A stretch of DNA of 9,383 nucleotides from Deinococcus marmoris DSM 12784 (GCF_000701405.1 NZ_JNIV01000136.1:1-9383), one strand, 5' to 3'; positions 1 to 6,221 are shown, counted from the stretch's first letter. Program-made: numbers and translations. The notes: generated from the letters alone by a model not told the origin.

Positions 1-285
1 TCCTGCTGCCTGCCGAGTTTCCCGCACCAGGACGCGATTGATCGCCTCCCATGAACCGTCAGCTTCAAAACGGCGAAAGTACGAATACACCGTCTGCCAC
101 GCTGGAAAGTCATGCGGCAGGTTTCTCCAGGCAATGCCGCCCTGCAAGACGTACATGATCGCGCACAGCACCTCGTAGAGATCGACCGTGCGTGGCCGCC
201 CTCCTGGCTTGGCAGAGGGGAGGAGTGGTTCGAGCCGCTTAAACTGGGCTTGGGTCAGGTCCGACGAGTAAGGCTTGCGTTTCAC
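1..285 (-). CDS. IS5-family transposase, N-terminal part (truncated by window edge)
   Basis: Ninety-five codons are visible, from a GTG at 285-283 to the window edge. The protein begins VKRKPYSSDLTQAQFKRLEP and continues with the GGRPRTVDLYEVLCAIMYVL and WRNLPHDFPAWQTVYSYFRR segments typical of the N-terminal DUF4096-type domain of IS5-family (IS1031/IS427-group) transposases. The DDE catalytic residues lie in the part not seen. The GTG is the only sensible start: an in-frame TGA lies two codons upstream (291-289). A purine-rich GAGG sits only one base before the start codon, so translation initiation may be weak, as is common for IS genes. Whether the element is intact cannot be judged here. 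Confidence 0.9.
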   Translation of the reverse strand, partial: MKRKPYSSDLTQAQFKRLEPLLPSAKPGGRPRTVDLYEVLCAIMYVLQGGIAWRNLPHDFPAWQTVYSYFRRFEADGSWEAINRVLVRETRQAAG

Positions 286-328
286 ACCTCAAGCTTGCCA
301 CCGGGTCTGACCCTTTATAAACGCGCTC
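1..328 (-). mobile_element. IS5-family insertion sequence (IS1031/IS427-like), one end only
   Basis: The start of an IS5-family transposase lies on the minus strand and runs off the left edge. Upstream of it the element appears to end at 328. Read outward-in on the minus strand, the terminus begins GAGCGCGTTTATAAAGGG, which has the look of IS1031/IS427-group terminal repeats. The next bases, TTA at 329-331, fit the TNA target duplication expected for the IS1031 group. The other end is outside the window, so the inverted repeat and duplication cannot be confirmed. The exact boundary is inferred from this pattern. Confidence 0.8.
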
Positions 329-332
329 TTAG

Positions 333-383
333 TCAGCGGCAGTCCAGCGGCCCCGGTAAACGGACCTACTGGACTGCCGCTGA
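333..383. repeat. Long hairpin: 15-bp perfect inverted repeat beside the IS end
   Basis: TCAGCGGCAGTCCAG at 333-347 is the exact reverse complement of CTGGACTGCCGCTGA at 369-383. The 21-nt loop (348-368) can add further imperfect pairs (GG at 349-350 with CC at 365-366). No T-run follows on either strand, so it is not a standard intrinsic terminator. It could be a palindromic repeat, a remnant end of another mobile element, or the terminator stem of a gene interrupted by the IS, whose presumed target TTA lies at 329-331. Which of these is unknown. Confidence 0.8.
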
Positions 384-496
384 GCGTTAGATATGTGTGG
401 CTGGCGGGACTGCCCATGCCCTCGTCCAGGCCAGAGGCGTTCATCGGGTGAGTGTGATTCTCAACTGGGGAATCCGGCCCTTCGTACCACGCCGGC

Positions 497-502
497 TATA
501 TT
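497..502 (+). promoter_or_regulatory. Possible -10 element for the zinc-ribbon gene
   Basis: TATATT stands in an AT-rich island inside GC-rich DNA about 75 nt before the ATG at 578, and matches the TATAAT consensus at five of six positions. No good -35 hexamer is found 16-19 nt upstream, so this is only a candidate. Confidence 0.3.
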
Positions 503-565
503 TATTTTGCCCTTTCCCATCTGATAGGCGAAGTGAAAACGCCCAGCACAAAAAGAGACAGGAGC

Positions 566-571
566 AAGGAG
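566..571 (+). promoter_or_regulatory. Ribosome binding site that fixes the start at 578
   Basis: AAGGAG, six bases before the ATG at 578, is a strong Shine-Dalgarno match. No comparable site precedes the longer in-frame GTG at 533. Confidence 0.75.
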
Positions 572-577
572 ATCAAG

Positions 578-973
578 ATGCAACCTGAAGTCAAACTAAA
601 ATTCTGCTGCGTCGCTTGTGACGAACAGACCGGTGTTATTCGTTACGTGGGTGCCGTTGGCTTTGTCTGCACGGGCTGCCACCGCCGTCTTGGCCCGTTC
701 AGCCGCCTCGTGGACTGCGCCGAGAGCCTGAGCTGCGATCCCGCCAACGAGCAGAGCGTACACCGTTTCCGCCGTATCATTCGCGCGCTCCAACGCCTGG
801 GTCAGCGGTACAAGGTCATCGACGACGGAAATGCGCGGCGGCTGGAAATCACTGAGGACACCCGCCGCCGCAAACTGGTCCTGGAAAAATATCCCAGCCA
901 GGAGCAGGCCATTATCACCCTGCTCAGGGAACACGTTGCCGTCCGCCCCCCACAGAAATCCAACCGCGCCTGA
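578..973 (+). CDS. Small zinc-ribbon-like protein of unknown function
   Basis: This encodes 131 residues starting MQPEVKLKFCCVAC. I do not recognise the family. Two CxxC pairs, C11-V-A-C14 and C31-T-G-C34, are 16 residues apart and would make a plausible four-Cys zinc ribbon at the N-terminus. After it come a mainly helical basic segment (about 55-85, HRFRRIIRALQRLGQRYKVI) and a charged tail ending PPQKSNRA. The ATG at 578 is chosen over an in-frame GTG at 533 because AAGGAG at 566-571 lies six bases before it and the extra upstream residues look non-native. The gene stands between an IS end and a decayed toxin-antitoxin pair, with a 93-nt gap to the latter. A nucleic-acid-binding or regulatory role is possible from the zinc ribbon, but this is inference only. 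Confidence 0.75.
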   Translation: MQPEVKLKFCCVACDEQTGVIRYVGAVGFVCTGCHRRLGPFSRLVDCAESLSCDPANEQSVHRFRRIIRALQRLGQRYKVIDDGNARRLEITEDTRRRKLVLEKYPSQEQAIITLLREHVAVRPPQKSNRA

Positions 974-1066
974 CCTGCCCTCACCAGCCCATGGTGATTT
1001 CTAATGCGCTGGAGACAGAGTCTCTGGGAGGACAACTCACACTGCGGAAGACGGCTGGCCTGAACT

Positions 1067-1321
1067 GTGGGCATGTCGCCCACCCTGCCCCCGGGCCTGT
1101 GCCTGAAGGAACTGCGCGCGCGAGGCGACGGACGCCCACGACTGCGACTGGTGACCTGCGGGACGTTGCCGCTGGAGCATGGGCAGGCTTCCCTGTCTCT
1201 GCTCAGCGCCCTGGAAGACGCCCTGCCCGCGCACGTCGATCTGATCGAGGCCGAGGCGCTGAGCAACCCTTATTTTGCTGCTCAGGTGCAGCGCGAGAGC
1301 ATCAACATTTATCCCCGTTGA
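1067..1321 (+). CDS. Degenerate MntA-like minimal nucleotidyltransferase (antitoxin remnant)
   Basis: This is an 84-residue reading frame (GTG at 1067, or ATG at 1073; an in-frame TGA at 1061-1063 blocks extension). Its C-terminal half, LSALEDALPAHVDLIEAEAL followed by SNPYFAAQVQRESINIYP, matches the end of MNT-domain antitoxins that pair with HepT. In active MntA-type proteins the N-terminus carries a GSX10DXD signature that binds ATP and metal and AMPylates HepT. Here the corresponding stretch reads E-L-RARGDGRP-R-L-R (1109-1147): Gly-Ser is replaced by Glu-Leu, two residues are missing, and both aspartates are Arg. About 20-30 N-terminal residues also appear lost, and no good ribosome binding site is seen. 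It is probably inactive and may be a pseudogene. The next frame, a HepT homologue, overlaps or abuts its stop, which is the normal order for antitoxin and toxin in many such pairs. Confidence 0.6.
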   Translation: MGMSPTLPPGLCLKELRARGDGRPRLRLVTCGTLPLEHGQASLSLLSALEDALPAHVDLIEAEALSNPYFAAQVQRESINIYPR

Positions 1322-1665
1322 TCCCCGCATCTGGCTGCACGCCATCGTCAAAGCCAGTGCGCTGGCCCAGCAGTTTGTGGAGGGCGTGACCTTTGAGGAG
1401 TACGCGCTGGACGCTATCCGTTCGTCGGCTGTTGAGCGGCAACTGGGCATCGTGGGCGAGGCGGTGGCGCAGGTGTTAAAGCTGGAGCCAGACGCCCCGC
1501 TGAGCGCGGCCCGGCAGATCACCGGGTTTCGGAACACCCCGATTCACAACGATGTGAGGGTCAGCAACGCCGTCGTATGGACCATTCTGCAGGGGGCACC
1601 TGCCCATGCTGAGCGCCGAAGCCCAGCACGGGTTGGGGGAACTGAACGCCAACGCCAGAAGCTGA
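1275..1665 (+). pseudogene. HepT-like (DUF86/HEPN) toxin, frameshifted remnant
   Basis: HepT proteins are HEPN-fold RNases neutralised by MntA. Recognisable family sequence begins at about 1320 (DPRIWLHAIVKASALAQQF) and includes VERQLGIVGEAVAQVLKLE and the RX4H active-site motif RNTPIH at 1530-1547, followed by NAVVWTILQG. Three defects are visible. First, there is no ATG or GTG near the expected start; the only in-frame upstream candidate is a TTG at 1275, overlapping the antitoxin frame. Second, the Tyr two residues after the motif His, the AMP acceptor in RX4HXY, is Asp (GAT at 1551-1553). Third, a run of five G at 1592-1596 has one base too many. Reading four G restores QGHLPMLSAEAQHGLGEL and a TGA at 1663-1665, the expected family ending. 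Without correction the frame runs to a TGA at 1734-1736 with an unrelated tail. A sequencing error could explain the frameshift but not the other two changes. Confidence 0.7.
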
Positions 1666-1729
1666 TCGAGGTGATCTGGTGGCTTCATGCCAACACGGCG
1701 GCGCCCTTCGACTCGATGGACTTTTCAAA

Positions 1730-1758
1730 GGGCTGAGAAAGACAGTCAGGATCAGCCC
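1730..1758 (-). terminator. Candidate terminator hairpin between the HepT remnant and the oxidase gene
   Basis: GGGCTGA at 1730-1736 and TCAGCCC at 1752-1758 form a perfect 7-bp stem with a 15-nt loop. The stem includes the stop codon of the minus-strand oxidase (1752-1754) and, on the other strand, the TGA ending the frameshifted HepT frame. On the minus strand the stem is followed by TTTGAAAAG, a poor U-tract, so intrinsic termination is only possible. It is the only hairpin of note at the end of the four-gene minus-strand operon. Confidence 0.4.
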
Positions 1759-2897
1759 GGAGACGCAAAGGGCGGCGCCGCCTCGGCCAGCCCGAAACGC
1801 CGGGTCAGCAGCGGGTGACGCCGCCCGGCAGACCAGTCGGCGATGATCTCGCCGTGAACTGGCAGGAACTTGAAGCCCACGCCCGAACATGCCGACACCA
1901 GCAGCACCCGCGCCGAGTCGGGATGGGTGTCGTAGATGAAATCGCCGGAGCGGGTGGTGGTGTACAGGCAGGTCTTGACTTGCATGACCGGCCCCGCCGC
2001 ACTGGGCAGATGGTCTTCGAGAAAGGCCCGCATCGTCCCAGTAAGTTCGGGCTGGGGCAGGCCATCACGGGTGTCGGGGTCCACCTGCGGGCCGCTGGCG
2101 TGCAGGCCGACCTTGATGCCGGGCAGGTGAAACAGCGGAAAGCCGTAGGCCTCTGGAAGCTGGTGGTGGATGAACAGCGGAAAGCGGCCCAGCGCGAACG
2201 CTTCTGGCTGCGTGGGGCGGAAAAACGCCACCTGTTCTTGGGTCACCCGAAGCGACGGGGCCAGGTCCGGCACCAGCCCTGGCAGCCAGGCGCCGGCGGC
2301 CACCACCAGCCGCCCGGCGCTGAAGGTTCCGCGCGCGGTGTGAACGGTGGGCGCGGCGGGATCGCTCAGGTCAACGCTCAGCACGGAGGTTCGGTCCAGC
2401 AGCGTCGCTCCCAGCACCCCCGCCATGGCGGTGAGCAGTTCCAGGGTCAGGCTGGGATTCAGGATGCCCGCCTCCGGGCTGTACACCGCCTGCCAGTCGT
2501 CGCCGGGCCGCCACTGCGGATAGCGCCGGGCCAGCGCGGGGGCGTCCAGAACCTCGAAATCCTGACCGCCCTCGCGCAGGTGGGTCTGGATCTCGGTCAG
2601 CATGGGGGTGTGGGCGTCCCCCAGATCGAGCAGGCCCGCAGGCCAGTACAGTTGGGTGGCATAATCGCTCTGAAACTGCTTCCAGAGCGTCAGGGCGCGG
2701 GCTGCCATGGGGGCGTACTCGCGCACGGTCTGCGACAGCCGGAAAATGCGCGACGGCCCGGCGCTGCTGCCGCGCTCATGGCCGAAGGCGAACTGTTCGA
2801 GCAACAGCACCTGTTGACCGCGCCGCGCCAGCTCATGCGCCCCGGCGATTCCGGCCATTCCCCCGCCGACGATGATGGTGTCGTAGCTGGTCTTCAT
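1752..2897 (-). CDS. solA: FAD-dependent amine oxidase, monomeric sarcosine / N-methyltryptophan oxidase family
   Basis: This 381-residue protein has the usual length of the MSOX/MTOX family, which oxidises N-methyl or cyclic secondary amino acids with O2, releasing H2O2 and, from N-methyl substrates, formaldehyde. An N-terminal Rossmann FAD site is seen at residues 6-36 (YDTIIVGGGMAGIAGAHELA, then LLLEQ with the ribose-binding Glu). It is followed by ERGSSAGPSRIFR (41-53), the family's GSS motif. Cys310 in VKTCLYTTT aligns with the cysteine that covalently holds FAD. Lys262 (IKVGLH) aligns with the oxygen-activating lysine, and Lys343 in GVGFKFLPVHGEIIADW with the substrate-carboxylate lysine. 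By eye the catalytic set is therefore complete. The start has GGAGGAG about 10 nt upstream (2914-2908). It is the last gene of the operon, 48 nt after the permease. The substrate cannot be told from sequence; the symbol marks family resemblance only. Confidence 0.88.
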   Translation of the reverse strand: MKTSYDTIIVGGGMAGIAGAHELARRGQQVLLLEQFAFGHERGSSAGPSRIFRLSQTVREYAPMAARALTLWKQFQSDYATQLYWPAGLLDLGDAHTPMLTEIQTHLREGGQDFEVLDAPALARRYPQWRPGDDWQAVYSPEAGILNPSLTLELLTAMAGVLGATLLDRTSVLSVDLSDPAAPTVHTARGTFSAGRLVVAAGAWLPGLVPDLAPSLRVTQEQVAFFRPTQPEAFALGRFPLFIHHQLPEAYGFPLFHLPGIKVGLHASGPQVDPDTRDGLPQPELTGTMRAFLEDHLPSAAGPVMQVKTCLYTTTRSGDFIYDTHPDSARVLLVSACSGVGFKFLPVHGEIIADWSAGRRHPLLTRRFGLAEAAPPFASPG

Positions 2898-2945
2898 GCG
2901 CTTAGGTCTCCTCCACGGACATACGAAGCAGGCATCCTCACGCCC

Positions 2946-3614
2946 TTAGCGGGTCGCTGTGCGGTAGGGGCGGTTGAGCCGGTGCTCGAGTCCGGCGAAC
3001 ACGCGCGAGGCCGCGTTGGACAGCAGGAAATAGATCAGACCCGTCGCGGCATACAGCGCCACCGGCTGAAAAGTCACGGCCACCAGTCCACGTGTGCTGA
3101 GCAGCAACTCGGTCACGGTGATCACCGAGGCCAGGCTGGAATCCTTGATCAGGCCGATGAACTGGTTGCCCAGCGCTGGCAGGGCGATGCGGGTGGCCTG
3201 CGGCAGTTGCACATCAATGAGGACTTGAAAAGGTTTGAGACCCAGTGCCGTGGCGGCCTCAAGCTGTCCGGGAGCCACCGCGTTCAGGCTGCCGCGCACG
3301 ATCTCGGCGGTGTACGCGCCCGCGAACAGGCTCAGGCCGATGGCGGCGGTGGTAAAGGCGGGCAACGTCACGCCGGTCAACTGCGGCAGGGCAAAGTACA
3401 GAAAGAAGAGTTGCACCAGCAGCGGCGTGCCGCGAAACACCTCGATGTAGGCCACCGCCAAGAAGCGAAGCGGCCACAGGCGCGAGATCTTGGCCAGCGC
3501 CGCCACCAGCCCCAGCGCCAGGCCCCCCACACTCGCCAGCAGCGTCAGGGCCAGCGTGATGCGGGTACCCAGCCACAGGCTGTTCAGGACGTCAGGGTTA
3601 AGCAGGATCTCCAC
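2946..3614 (-). CDS. Amino-acid ABC transporter permease (HisM/GlnP type)
   Basis: A 222-residue inner-membrane protein of the polar amino-acid transporter permease family, forming the channel for substrate delivered by the binding protein. About five hydrophobic segments are visible (roughly 14-40, 51-76, 84-104, 145-170, 183-200). The family signature YIEVFRGTPLLVQLFFLYFA spans 56-75. The cytoplasmic EAA loop that docks the ATPase is at 119-139 (EAATALGLKPFQ, then VQLPQA), followed by IKDSSLASVI (156-165), also characteristic. Translation starts at a GTG (3614-3612) with GGAGG at 3625-3621, six bases away. It lies 29 nt after the binding-protein gene and 48 nt before the oxidase, so the three are very likely co-transcribed. 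No ATP-binding subunit is present in the window, and only one permease is encoded, implying a homodimer or a partner elsewhere. Confidence 0.92.
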   Translation of the reverse strand: MEILLNPDVLNSLWLGTRITLALTLLASVGGLALGLVAALAKISRLWPLRFLAVAYIEVFRGTPLLVQLFFLYFALPQLTGVTLPAFTTAAIGLSLFAGAYTAEIVRGSLNAVAPGQLEAATALGLKPFQVLIDVQLPQATRIALPALGNQFIGLIKDSSLASVITVTELLLSTRGLVAVTFQPVALYAATGLIYFLLSNAASRVFAGLEHRLNRPYRTATR

Positions 3615-3643
3615 GGCCTACCTCCCTGACCGACGATCCGGCA

Positions 3644-4429
3644 TTATTTGGCTGGCACGCTGAGGTCCAGCCCCACCCATTTCATCGAGATTTTTTTCAT
3701 GGTGCCATCGGCCCGCATGTCATCTAGGGCCTTGTTCAAGGCCGCCGCCAGGGCGGGTGAATTCTTGGCGAAGGTCACGTACGTCTCGTCGCTGAGCAGC
3801 ACCGGACCGATGGGCTTCATCTTGATCCCTTTCTGAATGGCCACCGCACCCACCGATTTCTCGGTCAAAAAGGCCTGCACGCGTCCGGCCCCCAGAGCCA
3901 GAAACCCCTCCTGCTCACCGGAATAGCTCACGATCTTGTCGTGCCCCTTGTCTTTGAGCGCCGTCTCAAAGATGGTCCCCAGGGAGACGCCGACCGGCTG
4001 TCCCTTGAGAGACGCCAGACTGGTGGCCTTGGACGCGACCGGGGCAAAGAGTTGCACACCGTCGTAGTAGTACGGTGCGGCGCTGAAATCCACAGCCTTG
4101 GCCCGCTCAGGTGTCTTGCTCTGGGAGGCCACCGCCAGATCAAAGATGTTCGCCTGAATGCCGGCGATGATTGAGGGAAAATCGGTCTTGACCACGTTGA
4201 CCTTGACGCCCAGGCGTTTGCCCAGCTCGTTGGCCACGTCCACATCAAAGCCCTCCAGGCCGCCCTTGAGGGACGGCTGCGAGAAGGGCGGGTATTCGCC
4301 GGACATCGCCACCGTCATCACGCCTTTCTTCTTGATCTGCGCCAGATCGGTGGCGTGCGCCAGGCCGCTGAGCAGCAAGGCGCAGAGGGCGACGGACTTG
4401 ATCGTTCTGGACTTGATCGTTGTGAACAT
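3644..4429 (-). CDS. Periplasmic amino-acid-binding protein of an ABC transporter (SBP_bac_3 family)
   Basis: This 261-residue secreted solute-binding protein captures an amino-acid-like ligand and passes it to the adjacent permease. Residues 1-26 form a Sec signal peptide: KSRTIKS basic region, VALCALLLSGL hydrophobic core, AHA cleavage site before TDLAQ. No lipobox is evident. The mature part has the family pattern VAMSGEYPPFS (40-50), GFDVDVANELGKRLG (60-74), DLAVASQSKTPERAKAVDFS (97-116) with Arg109 positioned for the ligand alpha-carboxylate, and GRVQAFLTEKS (182-192). In HisJ-like proteins an Asp at the position of Glu190 binds the alpha-amine; here it appears to be Glu. The ATG at 4429 is preferred over an in-frame upstream start at 4525 because AAGGAGGAA (4443-4435) lies five bases before it and the signal peptide follows directly. 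It is the second gene of the operon, 92 nt after the hydrolase. Confidence 0.92.
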   Translation of the reverse strand: MFTTIKSRTIKSVALCALLLSGLAHATDLAQIKKKGVMTVAMSGEYPPFSQPSLKGGLEGFDVDVANELGKRLGVKVNVVKTDFPSIIAGIQANIFDLAVASQSKTPERAKAVDFSAAPYYYDGVQLFAPVASKATSLASLKGQPVGVSLGTIFETALKDKGHDKIVSYSGEQEGFLALGAGRVQAFLTEKSVGAVAIQKGIKMKPIGPVLLSDETYVTFAKNSPALAAALNKALDDMRADGTMKKISMKWVGLDLSVPAK

Positions 4430-4521
4430 GGGTGTTCCTCCTTGAGCCAAGAGATCGGGAAATCGGGGCGGCGGGGGGCGGCGAATGGGGATCAGGTCAG
4501 GGAACGGCGCAGGGGCAGTGG

Positions 4522-6210
4522 TCAATCTGGAGGCAACCCAGCGCCCAGCACCGTGTGGGTTACGCGCCAGAGCAGTTCCGGGACTGCCCCGAAGGAATAC
4601 GGAACGTGGATACGTTCCAGGGGCTGATGATAATCCCGTCCCCAGGGGCCGATGTTGACCACTGGGAAGCGCAGGGCATCGGGTGGGGCGGGGTCCACAT
4701 GTGCGGGGTGGGCCGTGTGCCGCGCCAGCACCTGCGCTCCAGCGGCGTCGGCAGGTTGCCCCAGAAAGCTCATGTCCGAGATGCCGGGGAAAGCGTGGCG
4801 CAGCCGTAAACTCTGGCCCGTCTGATGGGAGATCTCAGAGGCGTGCAACCGCACGGCCTCCAGCAGCGTGTCGTCGTGAGGGTCATCACTGAGGTGGGTG
4901 GCCGGATAGTGCAGCGCCCCGAAGCCCAGGACGACCGCTGGACCGCTCAGTCCCGCCAGGGTCACCAGCGACGTCATGACCCTGCGGCTGTCCGCCAGCG
5001 GATTAGGATCAGCGGGGCCGTCCTGTGCGCGCCTCACGGCCTCCTCTCCGGCGCGGGCCACGGCGCGGGCGCGCAACTCGCCGACGGTCAGCACCTCGGC
5101 TTGCGCGCCCGTCAGCACCCCTGCATTCAAACTGTGCGCCGCCGCCGCCCGCGCTGCGAACCCGGCCAGGGCATCACTCGCCGCTGCCTGGGCCACCGCC
5201 ATGAACTGCGCCAGGACCGCGCCCGGCGTGCGGCCCTGGGTCAGCATGTTGAAGGCGCACCAGACCTGCCCCGGGGAGGTCACGTCGTAGGCGGTCTTGC
5301 CGTCGCGCAGTTCCAGGCACACCGGCGGCGCGCTGGCCTCGCCGTGGGCCGCGTCGGCCAGTTCAGGGGCCGCCTCGATCCGCGAGATCAGGGCGGCGGC
5401 CAGCAGCGTGGCGCTCAGCCCGTCGAAAGGAGAGGCGGCGTGGGCGGCCCGCCCGATCACCAGGGCCGAGACCAGCACCTTGCCCACCGTTCCCAGGTAC
5501 ACGGCCCGGCCCTCGCTGCCGTCGCCCGTGTCGGCCGTCGCGTCCAGGTTAACGCCCGCCACCACGTTCAGGCCGCGCCCCCGGGCCAGGGCCGGCAGAT
5601 CGTGGGCCACTGCCCGCGCGCCGCTGGAGCGTCCCTCCTCGTCGGGGGTGGCCACCAGCAGCAGGTGCCCGGGGCGCCGCGCAAAGGGCAGAGCGGCGTA
5701 GCGTTCCAGGACCGCCAGGCCCGCAGCCAGCCCGCCCTTCATGTCCAGAAGCCCACGCCCCATCAGAAAGTCGCCGCTCGCCAGGTCACGGGCGGTCAGG
5801 ACCTCGGCGGGGCCAGGACTGCTCAGGCGCGCGAGGGAAGCGGCGACCTCGGCGCTCAGCGCGAGGGGATCACAGGCCAGAGACTGCCACTGGCCGTAGT
5901 CATCGGTTCCCACCGTATCGTAATGCCCGGACAGCAGCAGCGTGCGCGCAGAGCGGCCCAACACCAGCGCGTAGACGTTATGGGCTGGGTAGCCGTGCCG
6001 CGCGGGTGAAAGCCACACGTCATCCGGCCGCGCCGCAAACGTCGGCCAGGTCCGCAGCAGCGCCTCCAGCCGCCCGCCGAACGCCGTCTCACCCACACAG
6101 CCCGTGACGCTGGGCCAGCGGGTCAGGGTGATCGCCAGTTCACGGGTGCGCTCCTGCCAGGCCCCAGGCAAGCCGGGGGGCGCGGTGGTGTACGGGGCGG
6201 GCTGAGTCAA
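4522..6210 (-). CDS. M20-family metallohydrolase resembling RocB
   Basis: This 562-residue protein is long for an M20 peptidase but close to the size of Bacillus RocB, an arginine-utilisation protein of this family. M20 enzymes cleave peptide, N-acyl or carbamoyl bonds with two zinc ions. The expected residues are visible: HxD at 96-98 (SGHYDTVG), Asp156 bridging (GRGLLDMKGG), catalytic Glu191 and ligand Glu192 (TPDEEGRSSG), Asp223 (NLDATADT), His257 in the lid/dimer domain (GRAAHAASPFDG), and a late metal-ligand His528 in VNIGPWGRDYHQPLER. The C-terminal FPGISDMSFLG (474-484) and VPYSF (536-540) segments resemble RocB, by memory. Translation starts at a TTG (6210-6208): AGAGG at 6221-6217 is six bases upstream, and an in-frame TAG at 6222-6220 excludes a longer form. 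It is the first gene of the operon, facing the LysR regulator. The substrate is not known. Confidence 0.88.
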   Translation of the reverse strand: MTQPAPYTTAPPGLPGAWQERTRELAITLTRWPSVTGCVGETAFGGRLEALLRTWPTFAARPDDVWLSPARHGYPAHNVYALVLGRSARTLLLSGHYDTVGTDDYGQWQSLACDPLALSAEVAASLARLSSPGPAEVLTARDLASGDFLMGRGLLDMKGGLAAGLAVLERYAALPFARRPGHLLLVATPDEEGRSSGARAVAHDLPALARGRGLNVVAGVNLDATADTGDGSEGRAVYLGTVGKVLVSALVIGRAAHAASPFDGLSATLLAAALISRIEAAPELADAAHGEASAPPVCLELRDGKTAYDVTSPGQVWCAFNMLTQGRTPGAVLAQFMAVAQAAASDALAGFAARAAAAHSLNAGVLTGAQAEVLTVGELRARAVARAGEEAVRRAQDGPADPNPLADSRRVMTSLVTLAGLSGPAVVLGFGALHYPATHLSDDPHDDTLLEAVRLHASEISHQTGQSLRLRHAFPGISDMSFLGQPADAAGAQVLARHTAHPAHVDPAPPDALRFPVVNIGPWGRDYHQPLERIHVPYSFGAVPELLWRVTHTVLGAGLPPD

Positions 6211-6216
6211 GACACA

Positions 6217-6221
6217 CCTCT
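6217..6221 (-). promoter_or_regulatory. Ribosome binding site supporting the TTG start of the M20 hydrolase
   Basis: AGAGG on the minus strand lies six bases before the TTG at 6210-6208. The in-frame stop at 6222-6220 leaves no alternative upstream start. Confidence 0.6.

Larger units (their letters stand above)
384..577. other. Gene-free stretch upstream of the zinc-ribbon gene
   Basis: No convincing coding sequence was seen. The stretch holds a small inverted repeat (GATTC at 456-460 with GAATC at 470-474) and an AT-rich island at about 497-507, described separately as a possible promoter element. The rest looks like unremarkable intergenic DNA or decayed sequence between the IS and the downstream gene. 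Confidence 0.5.

Noticed and set aside
112..390. Plus-strand frame of 92 codons at the left edge
   Set aside because: It is antisense to the IS transposase and crosses the IS boundary.
533..577. Upstream GTG start for the zinc-ribbon gene
   Set aside because: It has no ribosome binding site and adds 15 low-complexity residues; the ATG at 578 has AAGGAG at ideal spacing.
991..1389. Plus-strand frame of 132 codons overlapping the antitoxin remnant
   Set aside because: The MNT-like and HepT-like similarity is in the other two frames; this one has low-complexity Ala/Arg/Pro sequence and no motif.
1815..3629. Plus-strand open frame of 604 codons
   Set aside because: It is antisense to the oxidase and permease genes, which have clear family motifs. 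The Gln/Gly/Arg-rich translation and lack of domains are typical of a GC-rich shadow frame.
4430..4525. Longer N-terminus for the solute-binding protein
   Set aside because: It would bury the signal peptide behind 32 Pro/Arg-rich residues; the strong ribosome binding site points to the ATG at 4429.
4825..6009. Plus-strand open frame of 394 codons
   Set aside because: It lies antisense within the M20 hydrolase gene, has low-complexity Arg/Gln/Gly composition, and shows no recognisable motif.
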